Assembly (NCBI RefSeq): GCF_020149915.1
Contig: NZ_CP083760.1
Location: 1,612,001-1,676,000 of the forward strand
Direction: 5' to 3'
Length of the DNA stretch: 64,000 nucleotides
Source: Candidatus Sulfidibacterium hydrothermale
GTDB taxonomy: Bacteria; Bacteroidota; Bacteroidia; Bacteroidales; F082
The position numbers were made by a program, and so were the translations under genes. Shown here in pieces: positions 8,512-16,953 of this stretch (positions are counted from its first letter, which is position 1; the number at the start of each line of letters is the position of its first letter). Below the pieces are notes generated by a model. The model was not told where the DNA came from. It did no database searches and was given only the letters and a program-made list of their open reading frames with translations.

Positions 8512-9663
8512 TTAATGATGATTATTGTAAACGGTTTTGTACAGTTCCAGTACTTTTTGGGCCATGTTTTTCCATGAAAATTTGGCCGATTGCCGGAAAC
8601 CTTTTTCAATGAGAGTATTCCGGTAATTTTCATCCTGTAATATTTTTTCGATACCGGCTGTGATTTCTTCGGGTTTAAACGGATCGATGATATGGGCAGC
8701 ACCTCCGGAAACTTCCGGCATGGATGATGTATTGGAAGTGATGACAGGAGCTCCGCACCGCATGGCTTCAAGCATAGGAATTCCAAAGCTTTCGCGCAGC
8801 GAGGGATAGAGAAATATCTGACACAGATTGTAAATGGCCGGCAGGTCGGTATTTACCACATAACCTGTCAGGATGATTCTGTTTATCAGGTCTTTATCTC
8901 CGATTTCGGTAAGCAGCTTGTCCAATTCTGTTTTTTCGTAATCCAGCATGACGAGATACATATCATCGCCGGTTTTTTTCAGATAATCAGAGAAAGCTTT
9001 CAGTGTTCCTTTGGTGTTCTTTTTAGGATCGGTGTTTCCAAGAAAGAAGAGAAAGCGGTCGGGGAGGTGATAGCGTTCTTTTACCCGTTGTAGCTCTTTT
9101 TCATCGTCAATTTTTCTGAAATGTTCGCTCACCCCGTTATAAATGGCTACCAGCCGGTCATCATTTTCCGGAAATCCGAAAAACTCGCGGATACGGTTTT
9201 TTTCGAATTCGGAAACGGTGATGATCTTGTCACTTTTTTTCATAACCCGGGGCACCACAAACCGGCGGTACATATTTCCGAATTTTTGATAAGCGGTTCC
9301 CCCTTTTTTGAAAAGGCTGATGCTTTCCATGTAAATGATGTCGTGCAGGGTGATAATCAGCGGCATACCAGGATTAATCGGAGCGGTGTTGCTGGTGCAA
9401 TGCAGCAGGTCACAGCCTTCGGCTTTGGCGGCTTTCGGGAGGGCAAACTGTTCCCATGTAGGGTAAGGACCTCCATTGAGTTCTACGAACTTGAAGTTTT
9501 TGGTTGGTTCAAAGATTTGGTTGTCTTCATCCGGTTTGATGAAGATGACATATTCATTTTCGTGGTCCAGTTTCTGTAATTCTTTGATCAGTTCCAGGGC
9601 CACCATGTCCATTCCGTGTTTTCGTTTCCGGTAAAGCCGTTGTCCTTCGATGCCTATTTTCAT
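8512..9663 (-). CDS. Glycosyltransferase family 4 (GT-B)
   Basis: 383 residues, a canonical GT4. The N-terminal domain starts MKIGIEGQRL and the central linker carries IYNGVSEHF. The donor domain has FLFFLGNTDPKKNTKGTLKAF and the E-x7-E motif within RESFGIPMLEAMRCGAPVI. It overlaps the start region of its neighbour: the upstream gene stop at 9660 overlaps this ATG (9661-9663). It probably adds one residue to the repeat unit from an NDP-sugar; the sugar is unknown. Confidence 0.9.
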   Translation of the reverse strand: MKIGIEGQRLYRKRKHGMDMVALELIKELQKLDHENEYVIFIKPDEDNQIFEPTKNFKFVELNGGPYPTWEQFALPKAAKAEGCDLLHCTSNTAPINPGMPLIITLHDIIYMESISLFKKGGTAYQKFGNMYRRFVVPRVMKKSDKIITVSEFEKNRIREFFGFPENDDRLVAIYNGVSEHFRKIDDEKELQRVKERYHLPDRFLFFLGNTDPKKNTKGTLKAFSDYLKKTGDDMYLVMLDYEKTELDKLLTEIGDKDLINRIILTGYVVNTDLPAIYNLCQIFLYPSLRESFGIPMLEAMRCGAPVITSNTSSMPEVSGGAAHIIDPFKPEEITAGIEKILQDENYRNTLIEKGFRQSAKFSWKNMAQKVLELYKTVYNNHH

Positions 9664-10880
9664 TTTTTCTTGTTTTTAGGGTAAAAATACGGATGTTTTA
9701 TCTGAAAAGCATTGTATGTATGTTTGGTATGTAAAAATTCCTTGTTACTTCCTCTCAGGTGTAAGAACGAGAAAAACATTAACGCAATACCTGCCGGTAA
9801 ACGCGTCAGTGCCCACAAGGTACGAAAATTATAAAAATAAGGCGGAATGGAAAGAAGAAAAACCAAAACGGCAGTGATGAACAAACCGAATACCGGATAA
9901 AAGGTAGCTGCCGGTGCAGCAAAGAAGTAGATTACGGTAAGAACAAAAAGTAAACTGATGAGCATAATCCGGGGTAAAAGGATGAACTGCAGGGCTTTGT
10001 TGAAAAAATCAATATTTCCGTGGAGAAAAAGATCGCGCAGAGCCGGTAAAAAACTTTTCCCAAAATAGTGGACCTGTGCCGAGAGCCATCGCCGCCGTTG
10101 CTTGGTAAATACCTTGGCATTGGGAACTTTTTCATCGTACACATAGGCATCGGGGAGATATTCAATTTTGTGTCGCTTTTGTAATAATCGTACTTCCAGC
10201 TCTTTATCAAATCCGCCAACCACTTCTACCTTTTTCATCATCTTTTTAAAATAAAGATAATCAAAAGCCATTGCTGATCCAATCAGGGCTGAAGAGAGCC
10301 GTAAAACCCGGTGCCCTTTTCTGAAAATATGGTTGTTCATCTCTTCGCTGACGGCATCAAGAATAGCAAACGGGGTGTCCAGATTTTTGGCTACCCGGTG
10401 TCCCTGAACTGCGAGATATCCATCACAAAAAGCAGCGTTGATACGGGTCAAAAAATCTTTGGCCATGATGTTGTCGGCATCTAACACCACGGCAATGTCA
10501 TAGTCATCAGAAGTTTGTGCCAGAGCGGCATTCAATGCCCGCGATTTGGTACTGCATTCCAGTTTGACTTCTACCACCTGTACGTCGATGGCTTTTAGCT
10601 TTTGGATGGTTTCCGGTAAAAATCCGTCGGCAATAATGACAACATCATAATTCTCAGTGCCATAGTCTTGCCGGAGAGCCTCTTTGGCCACATCCAAAAT
10701 GACGGCATCTTCGCGATATCCCGGAATGAGTACCTGGATTTTTCGTTTTTTACGGACTGCTTTCTGATCCCGTTTTAACGGGAATAGCCCGGAAACGGCA
10801 AAAATAAAAAGGTAGATATCTGTAAATGCCAGATATACAAAGAAAAACATTTCGGTAATATGCCATATTTTGAGCATCAT
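9660..10880 (-). CDS. Processive-type membrane GT2 (copy A of a duplicated pair)
   Basis: 406 residues: N-terminal membrane helix 10-35, GT-A catalytic domain with DAD (134-136), acidic motif around 225-229 and QRRRW (261-265), then C-terminal membrane helices. QxxRW is the hallmark of processive GT2 synthases such as cellulose, chitin and hyaluronan synthases. It is clearly paralogous to 11811-13034: the stretches NNHIFRKGHRVL and SSALIGS are shared almost exactly. It overlaps both neighbours by 4 nt. Confidence 0.9.
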   Translation of the reverse strand: MMLKIWHITEMFFFVYLAFTDIYLFIFAVSGLFPLKRDQKAVRKKRKIQVLIPGYREDAVILDVAKEALRQDYGTENYDVVIIADGFLPETIQKLKAIDVQVVEVKLECSTKSRALNAALAQTSDDYDIAVVLDADNIMAKDFLTRINAAFCDGYLAVQGHRVAKNLDTPFAILDAVSEEMNNHIFRKGHRVLRLSSALIGSAMAFDYLYFKKMMKKVEVVGGFDKELEVRLLQKRHKIEYLPDAYVYDEKVPNAKVFTKQRRRWLSAQVHYFGKSFLPALRDLFLHGNIDFFNKALQFILLPRIMLISLLFVLTVIYFFAAPAATFYPVFGLFITAVLVFLLSIPPYFYNFRTLWALTRLPAGIALMFFSFLHLRGSNKEFLHTKHTYNAFQIKHPYFYPKNKKK

Positions 10881-11806
10881 AGCATGGGATTTTCGTGGAT
10901 CTCTTTGGAAAATAAATGGGTAATATGCCAGCCAATGGCGCGGTAATAAGCTAAAAATAACCGGATTTTTCCTTTGACCAGATAACTGAAAGCATTTTTG
11001 GGAATTGCCACAAAGAGTTGATAAAGCAGCGCTTTAAAATAGGTTTTTCCCTGCAGGTTTCGCCGCATAAAAACAATACGGTTGCGGTTCAGGTAATAAA
11101 TTTTCAGTGCACTCAGCCGCCCTGTCGAAACCGACTCTTTATGCAGTACATAAGTACTTCCCACATAGTAAATTTTATAACCGGCCCGCAAAATTCTTTC
11201 ACACCAGTCGGCTTCTTCGTAATACAAAAAGAAAATATAAGACATCAGCCCGATTTCTTTTACCACACGCATGGGAACCATCATGGCGGCACCGTGGGCG
11301 TAAGCGGTTTCGCGGTCTTCGTTGTATTGGCCGCGGTCTTTTTCGCGATATCCAATGGCTGTATTACGCATGGTGATCCGGTCGATGGGTGTATAGCCGG
11401 CATACTGAATGGTATCGGGCTGGTAGTAAAATTTGATCCGTGGACTCACTGCTCCGATTTCCGGATGATTTTCCAATTTGGCTACCAAAGGTTCCAGAAA
11501 ACCGGGCGGAACTTCAATGTCGTTATTCAGCAACATGATGTATTCGCCGCGGGCCCGCATTAAGCCGTAATTATTGCCGGCCGCAAAACCGTAGTTAATA
11601 GGGTTTTGGATAAATACAATGTTAGGGAAACGTTGTTTGATTATGGCCGGATCATCTTCGGTGGAATGATTATCCACAACAATGACTTCCAGATTCGGGT
11701 AAGTGGTTTTGTTGAGGGATTCGAGCAGGGCACAGGTTACCTCGGCCTGATTGTAATTGACCGTAATGATGGAAACAAGCGGATATCGTCTCAACTTTTC
11801 CACCAT
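10877..11806 (-). CDS. Soluble GT2, rhamnosyltransferase-like (copy A of a duplicated pair)
   Basis: 309 residues. GT-A motifs: VSIITVNYNQAEVTCALLES, VDNHSTEDDP and the metal-binding MLLNNDIEVPPGFLEPLV. The C-terminal basic part may bind the membrane (YLVKGKIRLFLAYYRAIGW). It resembles WbbL/RfbN-like rhamnosyltransferases. It is paralogous to 13038-13982, which carries the same NND-x-EVPPGFLEPLV motif and the same FFLYYEE-DW segment. The 4-nt overlap with the next membrane GT2 means the pair is translated together. Confidence 0.9.
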   Translation of the reverse strand: MVEKLRRYPLVSIITVNYNQAEVTCALLESLNKTTYPNLEVIVVDNHSTEDDPAIIKQRFPNIVFIQNPINYGFAAGNNYGLMRARGEYIMLLNNDIEVPPGFLEPLVAKLENHPEIGAVSPRIKFYYQPDTIQYAGYTPIDRITMRNTAIGYREKDRGQYNEDRETAYAHGAAMMVPMRVVKEIGLMSYIFFLYYEEADWCERILRAGYKIYYVGSTYVLHKESVSTGRLSALKIYYLNRNRIVFMRRNLQGKTYFKALLYQLFVAIPKNAFSYLVKGKIRLFLAYYRAIGWHITHLFSKEIHENPML

Positions 11807-11810
11807 AAAA

Positions 11811-13034
11811 TTAATTGTGTTTTATTTCGCCCGGATGGGAATGTTCAGTGTGCAGGAATTTTTCGGTTGCTCCTTTTACTTTAAGCAAACTGATAAACAT
11901 CAGCACAAATCCTTTGGGTAGCGAAAGCAGGGCTGTGAGGGTTCGTTTGTTATAAAACTTACGTGGAATGGCAAACAGTAAAGCCAATGCGGTAGCCACA
12001 AACAACCCCAGCCACCAGTAAAATCCCGGAACAAAAAATTCATGAACCGAAATCGGTGTGAAAAAATAAATAATCCCATAAAAGGCACTGAGTAAAAATA
12101 AGATACCGCTTAAAAGAATACGCGGGGGCTGAACCATCTGCAATACTTTGTCGAAATAATCGAAATTGCCTTTGGTGATCAGAGCAATAAAACCATCCAG
12201 AAAATGGCTCCGGAAATAATCAAGCTGAGCCGCTATCCAGCGACGGCGTTGATTGACAAAGTTATTGGATTCCTGTGTTTTTTCGTCATAAATAATAGCG
12301 TCGTGGACGTATTCGATGGTGTGGTTGTTTTTAATGATCTTCAATTCCACTTCTTTGTCTTCACCCACCGAATCCACGGTGGCCATGGTACTTTTAAAAA
12401 GGGCATAATCCAATCCCATGCCCGATCCGATAAGGGCAGAAGAGATTCCCAAAACCCGGTGTCCTTTTCTGAAAATATGGTTGTTGATTTCCTCGCTCAG
12501 GGCATCGAGTATGGCAAAGTCTGCATTTAGATTTTTGGCTGTGCGGTGCCCCTGAACTGCATCAAAACCGCGGTCAAAAGCTGCATTGATTTTTTTCAAC
12601 ACATCTTTTTCCATAATGTTATCGGCATCCAGCACAAAAGCAATGTCATAATCATCACCGATAATTTCCATGCATTTGTTCAATGCTTTCGATTTTTTAC
12701 TCACTTCAAAAACGACTTCTACCACACGAATAGGTAGCTGGCGCAAAGCATCAAGCGTTTCTTTTTTAAAAGTATCTGCAATGACAATGACCTCAAATTT
12801 ATCTTTTGGATAATCCTGTAAAGTGGCTTGTCGGGCTACATCCACAATAACCGCATCTTCTTTGTATCCCGGAATTAAAACGGCAAATTTTCTGATTCGG
12901 GAAACTTTTTCTTTTTGTTTTTGCCGGTAAAATAATCCGGCAACCGAATAGACAAAAATGTATAACGTAGCGAAAAAAAGATAGGCGAACAGGATGTATT
13001 CTAGAATTGTGAGAATGGTCTTCAATGTATTCAT
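11811..13034 (-). CDS. Processive-type membrane GT2 (copy B of a duplicated pair)
   Basis: 407 residues with the same order as its paralogue at 9660-10880: N-terminal helix 10-34, DAD (136-138), an acidic motif EDKEVE around 225-230, QRRRW (262-266) and C-terminal membrane helices. The two differ mainly in membrane parts and the acceptor-facing region, which suggests separate linkages rather than redundancy. It begins 3 nt after the stop of the soluble GT2 copy B and ends 4 nt before soluble GT2 copy A. Confidence 0.9.
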   Translation of the reverse strand: MNTLKTILTILEYILFAYLFFATLYIFVYSVAGLFYRQKQKEKVSRIRKFAVLIPGYKEDAVIVDVARQATLQDYPKDKFEVIVIADTFKKETLDALRQLPIRVVEVVFEVSKKSKALNKCMEIIGDDYDIAFVLDADNIMEKDVLKKINAAFDRGFDAVQGHRTAKNLNADFAILDALSEEINNHIFRKGHRVLGISSALIGSGMGLDYALFKSTMATVDSVGEDKEVELKIIKNNHTIEYVHDAIIYDEKTQESNNFVNQRRRWIAAQLDYFRSHFLDGFIALITKGNFDYFDKVLQMVQPPRILLSGILFLLSAFYGIIYFFTPISVHEFFVPGFYWWLGLFVATALALLFAIPRKFYNKRTLTALLSLPKGFVLMFISLLKVKGATEKFLHTEHSHPGEIKHN

Positions 13035-13037
13035 AAG

Positions 13038-13982
13038 CTAAGTGTCATTTTTTATTTCTTTTAAAACGGGCAATCCGTAAATGTTTCTGTAGTGAGTCAT
13101 ATGCCACCACATGGCTTTAAAACTGGCCCGGGCCAAATCGGCTCTTTTTTGTACGATATAATGCAGGATTTGTTTCGGTACGGCCACAAGGTTCAGGTAG
13201 AGCATGCTGAGTAATTTTGTGAAACCGCGATTGTTGCGCCGGGCATACAGGAGCCTTCCCCGTGTCAGGTAGAAAATCTGAAAAGGACTTTCCTTAACGG
13301 TAGAGATGGATTCTTTATGTAAAACAAGGGATTTTCCCTGATAATAAATTTTGTATCCGGCTTTTTTCATGTGCTCGGCCCAGTCGTGTTCTTCATAATA
13401 AAGGAAGAAAACTTCTGTCATCATGCCCACTTTTCGGATGGCATCCATGGAAACCAGCATCGCTGCTCCGAAAATAGAACCGGTTTCACAGGTGATATCG
13501 TATTGTCCGTGGTCTTTTTCTCCAAATCCAATGGCAAAATTACGGATGGTAATGGGATGAATGGGAGTGAATCCGGCAAACTGAAATGTGTTGGGGGTAT
13601 GGAAATAATGAATTTTAGGGCTGACCATGGCCACTTCCGGATTTTGTTCCAAAACGTCTACCAACGGTTCTAAAAATCCGGGCGGGACTTCCGTGTCGTT
13701 ATTGATGAATAATACATATTTTCCCTTACAATAGGGGAGAGCTGCATTGTTTCCACCAGCAAATCCCAGATTTTTTTCCGTTTGTATAAAATGAATCTCC
13801 GGAAATTTTTCTTTGATGATTTCAGGATGATCGTTGGGTGAGGCATTATCGACTACAAAGACTTCGGTAGCCGGATAGGTAATTTTCCGGAAAGAATCCA
13901 GAAATTCACAAGTAACTGCGGACTGATTATAGTTTACAGTTACCACAGAAACCAGTGGCCGGATATTTTTTGTTTGTATCAT
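13038..13982 (-). CDS. Soluble GT2, rhamnosyltransferase-like (copy B of a duplicated pair)
   Basis: 314 residues. Motifs match its paralogue at 10877-11806: VSVVTVNYNQSAVTCEFLDS, VDNASPNDHP, LFINNDTEVPPGFLEPLV and VFFLYYEEHDWAEHM. No signal peptide. It is 3 nt from the polymerase gene upstream and 3 nt from the membrane GT2 downstream. The order [soluble GT2 - membrane GT2] repeated twice points to duplication of a two-gene cassette. Confidence 0.9.
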   Translation of the reverse strand: MIQTKNIRPLVSVVTVNYNQSAVTCEFLDSFRKITYPATEVFVVDNASPNDHPEIIKEKFPEIHFIQTEKNLGFAGGNNAALPYCKGKYVLFINNDTEVPPGFLEPLVDVLEQNPEVAMVSPKIHYFHTPNTFQFAGFTPIHPITIRNFAIGFGEKDHGQYDITCETGSIFGAAMLVSMDAIRKVGMMTEVFFLYYEEHDWAEHMKKAGYKIYYQGKSLVLHKESISTVKESPFQIFYLTRGRLLYARRNNRGFTKLLSMLYLNLVAVPKQILHYIVQKRADLARASFKAMWWHMTHYRNIYGLPVLKEIKNDT

Positions 13983-13985
13983 GTT

Positions 13986-15479
13986 TTAATCTCTTGGTTC
14001 GAAAGACCAGGGAGAGATGCCTTGTCTTAGTCGTGCATTATATTCTCTTTCAAGCTGTTGTGCGGAGAATAAGAAGACCCAGCTCAGGTATAATAACACA
14101 CCGGTAGGCATCTGTCCGAGCACACCATTCCCATAGGCTGCCCCGATGATGCCGAGGTAGCCTCCAAGCAACGCCCCCAGAACATTTCCCAACTCCTTAT
14201 TTTTCACCCTCGCCATGATCAGGTAGAAACTCTTGAAAACAATGTACATCAGAATAAACAGGTGAAGAATCAGACCAACTCGTCCCTGTTCAGCCCAGAT
14301 TTGTACGTACCAACTATCGGTAGCCACATTGGCCAGAAAACCCTGGGGCGAGAAACGTTGTCCCCAGTTACCGGCTGATCCGATACCACCACCGAAAGGT
14401 TTGTCGGCAAGATAGGCTTTTAAGATTTGCCGGTTTTTTAACCGTACCTGGTACGAAGCATCCTTTTCGGGGTGAAAAGCCGTACGCATTCGGGCAATGG
14501 TATAGTTACTGTCTCCGATGTAGGTGTAGGCAAAAAAGACATAAATCAATGCCAGCAGTACGCCACCGGTGATGATCACTTTTATTCTTTTTGAAAGGAT
14601 GACAAAAGTAATTCCACCCAGGGCAGGGACAATCATGGCGCCCCGTGTTCCGGAAATCATCATGCCCCAGAACGACATGATAGAGACGAACCAGAAAAAG
14701 AATTTGTTTTTCCAGCCTTTCAGGGCAGCGGCAATACCGGCAAAAACAATTCCGGCGGCTCCCTGTGCGGCTCCAAACTGACCGGCATCACTAAAAAACG
14801 AAAAAATACGCAGTTTTCCGTTAATGATGTGGGTAATGGCTCCTACGGTATCCAGCCAATATTGTTCGGCATAGTCCAGTCCGATATATTTTTGTTGTAA
14901 TCCTTTTAGTGTAGCCAGTAATGAAAAAACAGCCCAGAAAATCAGAAATCCGTACAGGTGTCGCAACCGGTTGAAAATAAGCAGCCCGAGAGGGACAAGT
15001 AACAACGGATAAAGCGAAACCCCCCGCATGGCATAGAACCAGGCTGTACGGCTAAGTGCTTGCGGGTTAAAGAACTCCAAGACGGAATACGCAAACCAGA
15101 TCAATAAAAGGTAAACAATATCGCGATTCAGCAGGCTGAAATCAATTTTATCAAAGAAGTTCCGGAAAAAAACGGCAATAATGGTCAATACCATCAGGGC
15201 ATCAATACTCAGTCCCAGCGGGACACCCCGGATATAACGCGTTAAGCCGATGGCCACAAAGGCCATGAAAATAATGGAATAAATACCCAATATGGGATGA
15301 ACAAAAAGCCGGTTCAGATAAACGATCATGGGAACGAGAATAATGAACGCAATGGCCACTTTCATCCCGCCTTTGCCAATGATAAATCCCAGTATGATAG
15401 TGGCAATAAAAATGCTTGCCAACACCAACGGATGTTGTAATTTGGCTGCTCCCGTTTTATCTCTTAGCGATTCCAGCAT
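13986..15479 (-). CDS. O-antigen ligase / Wzy-type polymerase
   Basis: 497 residues, strongly hydrophobic, with roughly 10-12 membrane segments. A large extracytoplasmic loop around residues 330-400 contains the region RMRTAFHPEKDASYQVRLKN and a GGGIGSAGNWG stretch, as in the Wzy_C/O-antigen ligase family. It would polymerise lipid-linked repeat units or ligate the glycan on the periplasmic face. Its position between flippase and glycosyltransferases fits a Wzx/Wzy-dependent pathway. Polymerase and ligase cannot be separated by sequence alone. Confidence 0.87.
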   Translation of the reverse strand: MLESLRDKTGAAKLQHPLVLASIFIATIILGFIIGKGGMKVAIAFIILVPMIVYLNRLFVHPILGIYSIIFMAFVAIGLTRYIRGVPLGLSIDALMVLTIIAVFFRNFFDKIDFSLLNRDIVYLLLIWFAYSVLEFFNPQALSRTAWFYAMRGVSLYPLLLVPLGLLIFNRLRHLYGFLIFWAVFSLLATLKGLQQKYIGLDYAEQYWLDTVGAITHIINGKLRIFSFFSDAGQFGAAQGAAGIVFAGIAAALKGWKNKFFFWFVSIMSFWGMMISGTRGAMIVPALGGITFVILSKRIKVIITGGVLLALIYVFFAYTYIGDSNYTIARMRTAFHPEKDASYQVRLKNRQILKAYLADKPFGGGIGSAGNWGQRFSPQGFLANVATDSWYVQIWAEQGRVGLILHLFILMYIVFKSFYLIMARVKNKELGNVLGALLGGYLGIIGAAYGNGVLGQMPTGVLLYLSWVFLFSAQQLEREYNARLRQGISPWSFEPRD

Positions 15480-15522
15480 ATCGAAAATGAAAAGTTAAAA
15501 GTATAAAATTTTGCCTAACAAT

Positions 15523-16950
15523 TTATCTCCTTTTCCTAAAGATACTTTCGCTAAAAAATAAAATTCCTCCCTGCAATACTTTTCTTAGGTGAATATCAAA
15601 ACTTTTGTTCAAATAGTGGTATCCCACAAAAATGCCAATCAGTGTAAAAGAGATGGTTACAAAGGCAACGCCTTCAAGTGTGGTAATCATGGTGAAATGA
15701 CGGGTGACCGAAACAATCTGGTGCAGACTCTGTACCGGAAGAGCAAAAAGTGTGATCAAACTGGTGGCCATAACAACGTAATAAAAGGCAAAAACTACCA
15801 ACGTGTCGCCGATAATATTGGCCACGGCCATATAAACGACTTTTAAAAAGTTGTAACGGGGCATATTTACACTGTCAAGGGCTACTCCGATAAAACGGTC
15901 AAGAGGCAATAAAAGTCCGTAAATAGTAAAAATGCGGAAAACGCCGGTGGTTGATTCGTAACCCGGTCCTCCTAAAATATATACGAAGTCTTTGGCAAAA
16001 ATGAATGAGATGAGCATGACCGGAACCATTAACAGGGTCATGCCTCCCGCATTGGTGTAAAAAATATGTTTAACCAGGTCTTTGTTTCCTTCGATACTGG
16101 CTTTTGACATGCCCGGAAAAGCGGTCATGGCAAAGCTGCGTAACGGAATTTCAATGATCTCGGTTAGCTTTAACGGAATGCTGTAAAGGGCTACTCCGGC
16201 TGTTCCTAAAAAGGGACTGAGACCAATAATAAAGGTATCGGCACTTTTCAACAAATTACTTCCAATGAGTGTTCCCGTGGAATATTTACCAAAATTCAGG
16301 ATTTTTTTGTTGGTTTCCCGGGTGGCCTGCATAATAAACCGGAAACCATCCCAGTTGGGGATGATGGCTACCAGTGAAGTGAGCACATTGATGATCAGGT
16401 AAGCGTAAACAATGGTAGTTAAACTAACGTGCAAAAAGAAATAATTGACCAGCAAAAAGAACATAAACAATCCCACATTGATAATGCGCAATATCAGCAT
16501 ATAATCAAAACGCATTTTGGCTTGCAAAACCGACTGGGCATTGTTAAAAGGCAGGTTGATAAAGGCAAGGATGGGAAACCATTTAAAGAACAGGGCAAAT
16601 CCTGACTGGGTAACGGCATCATAAAAATAGTAACGTACGCCTAAAACGATCAGAACAATAATAAAGGTAGAGAAGAAATTGATCACCCAGTTTGAACCGA
16701 TCAGCTGGCGGGCTTCTTTTTCTTCGGCTCCCGCTAAAAACCGGACGATAGCTGTTCGGGTAATCCCGAAACGTAACATATCCAAAAAGTTAGCGGTGGT
16801 AATCAGCAGTACCCATTCCCCAAATTCGTTGGTCGAAAGACTTCGTACCAGCAGTAAAAAACCGAAAAAGCCAAAAACGGCTACCAGCCCGTTGTTTGCG
16901 AGCGACAGGAAATTTTTATTCTTGAGTATTTTGGCCAGAGCATTACTCAC
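15523..16950 (-). CDS. Polysaccharide flippase (Wzx / MATE-like)
   Basis: 475 residues with about 12-14 membrane helices in the polysaccharide-biosynthesis flippase pattern: N-terminal NNGLVAVFGFFGFLLLVRSL and LSTNEFGEWVLL, then repeated helix pairs. It would move the undecaprenyl-linked repeat unit to the periplasmic face. The start codon is GTG (16948-16950), preceded by an AAAAGG stretch in the end of the upstream gene; the gap to that gene is only 3 nt. An ATG start was not found near the family N-terminus. Confidence 0.9.
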   Translation of the reverse strand: MSNALAKILKNKNFLSLANNGLVAVFGFFGFLLLVRSLSTNEFGEWVLLITTANFLDMLRFGITRTAIVRFLAGAEEKEARQLIGSNWVINFFSTFIIVLIVLGVRYYFYDAVTQSGFALFFKWFPILAFINLPFNNAQSVLQAKMRFDYMLILRIINVGLFMFFLLVNYFFLHVSLTTIVYAYLIINVLTSLVAIIPNWDGFRFIMQATRETNKKILNFGKYSTGTLIGSNLLKSADTFIIGLSPFLGTAGVALYSIPLKLTEIIEIPLRSFAMTAFPGMSKASIEGNKDLVKHIFYTNAGGMTLLMVPVMLISFIFAKDFVYILGGPGYESTTGVFRIFTIYGLLLPLDRFIGVALDSVNMPRYNFLKVVYMAVANIIGDTLVVFAFYYVVMATSLITLFALPVQSLHQIVSVTRHFTMITTLEGVAFVTISFTLIGIFVGYHYLNKSFDIHLRKVLQGGILFFSESIFRKRR

Positions 16951-16953
16951 CTT

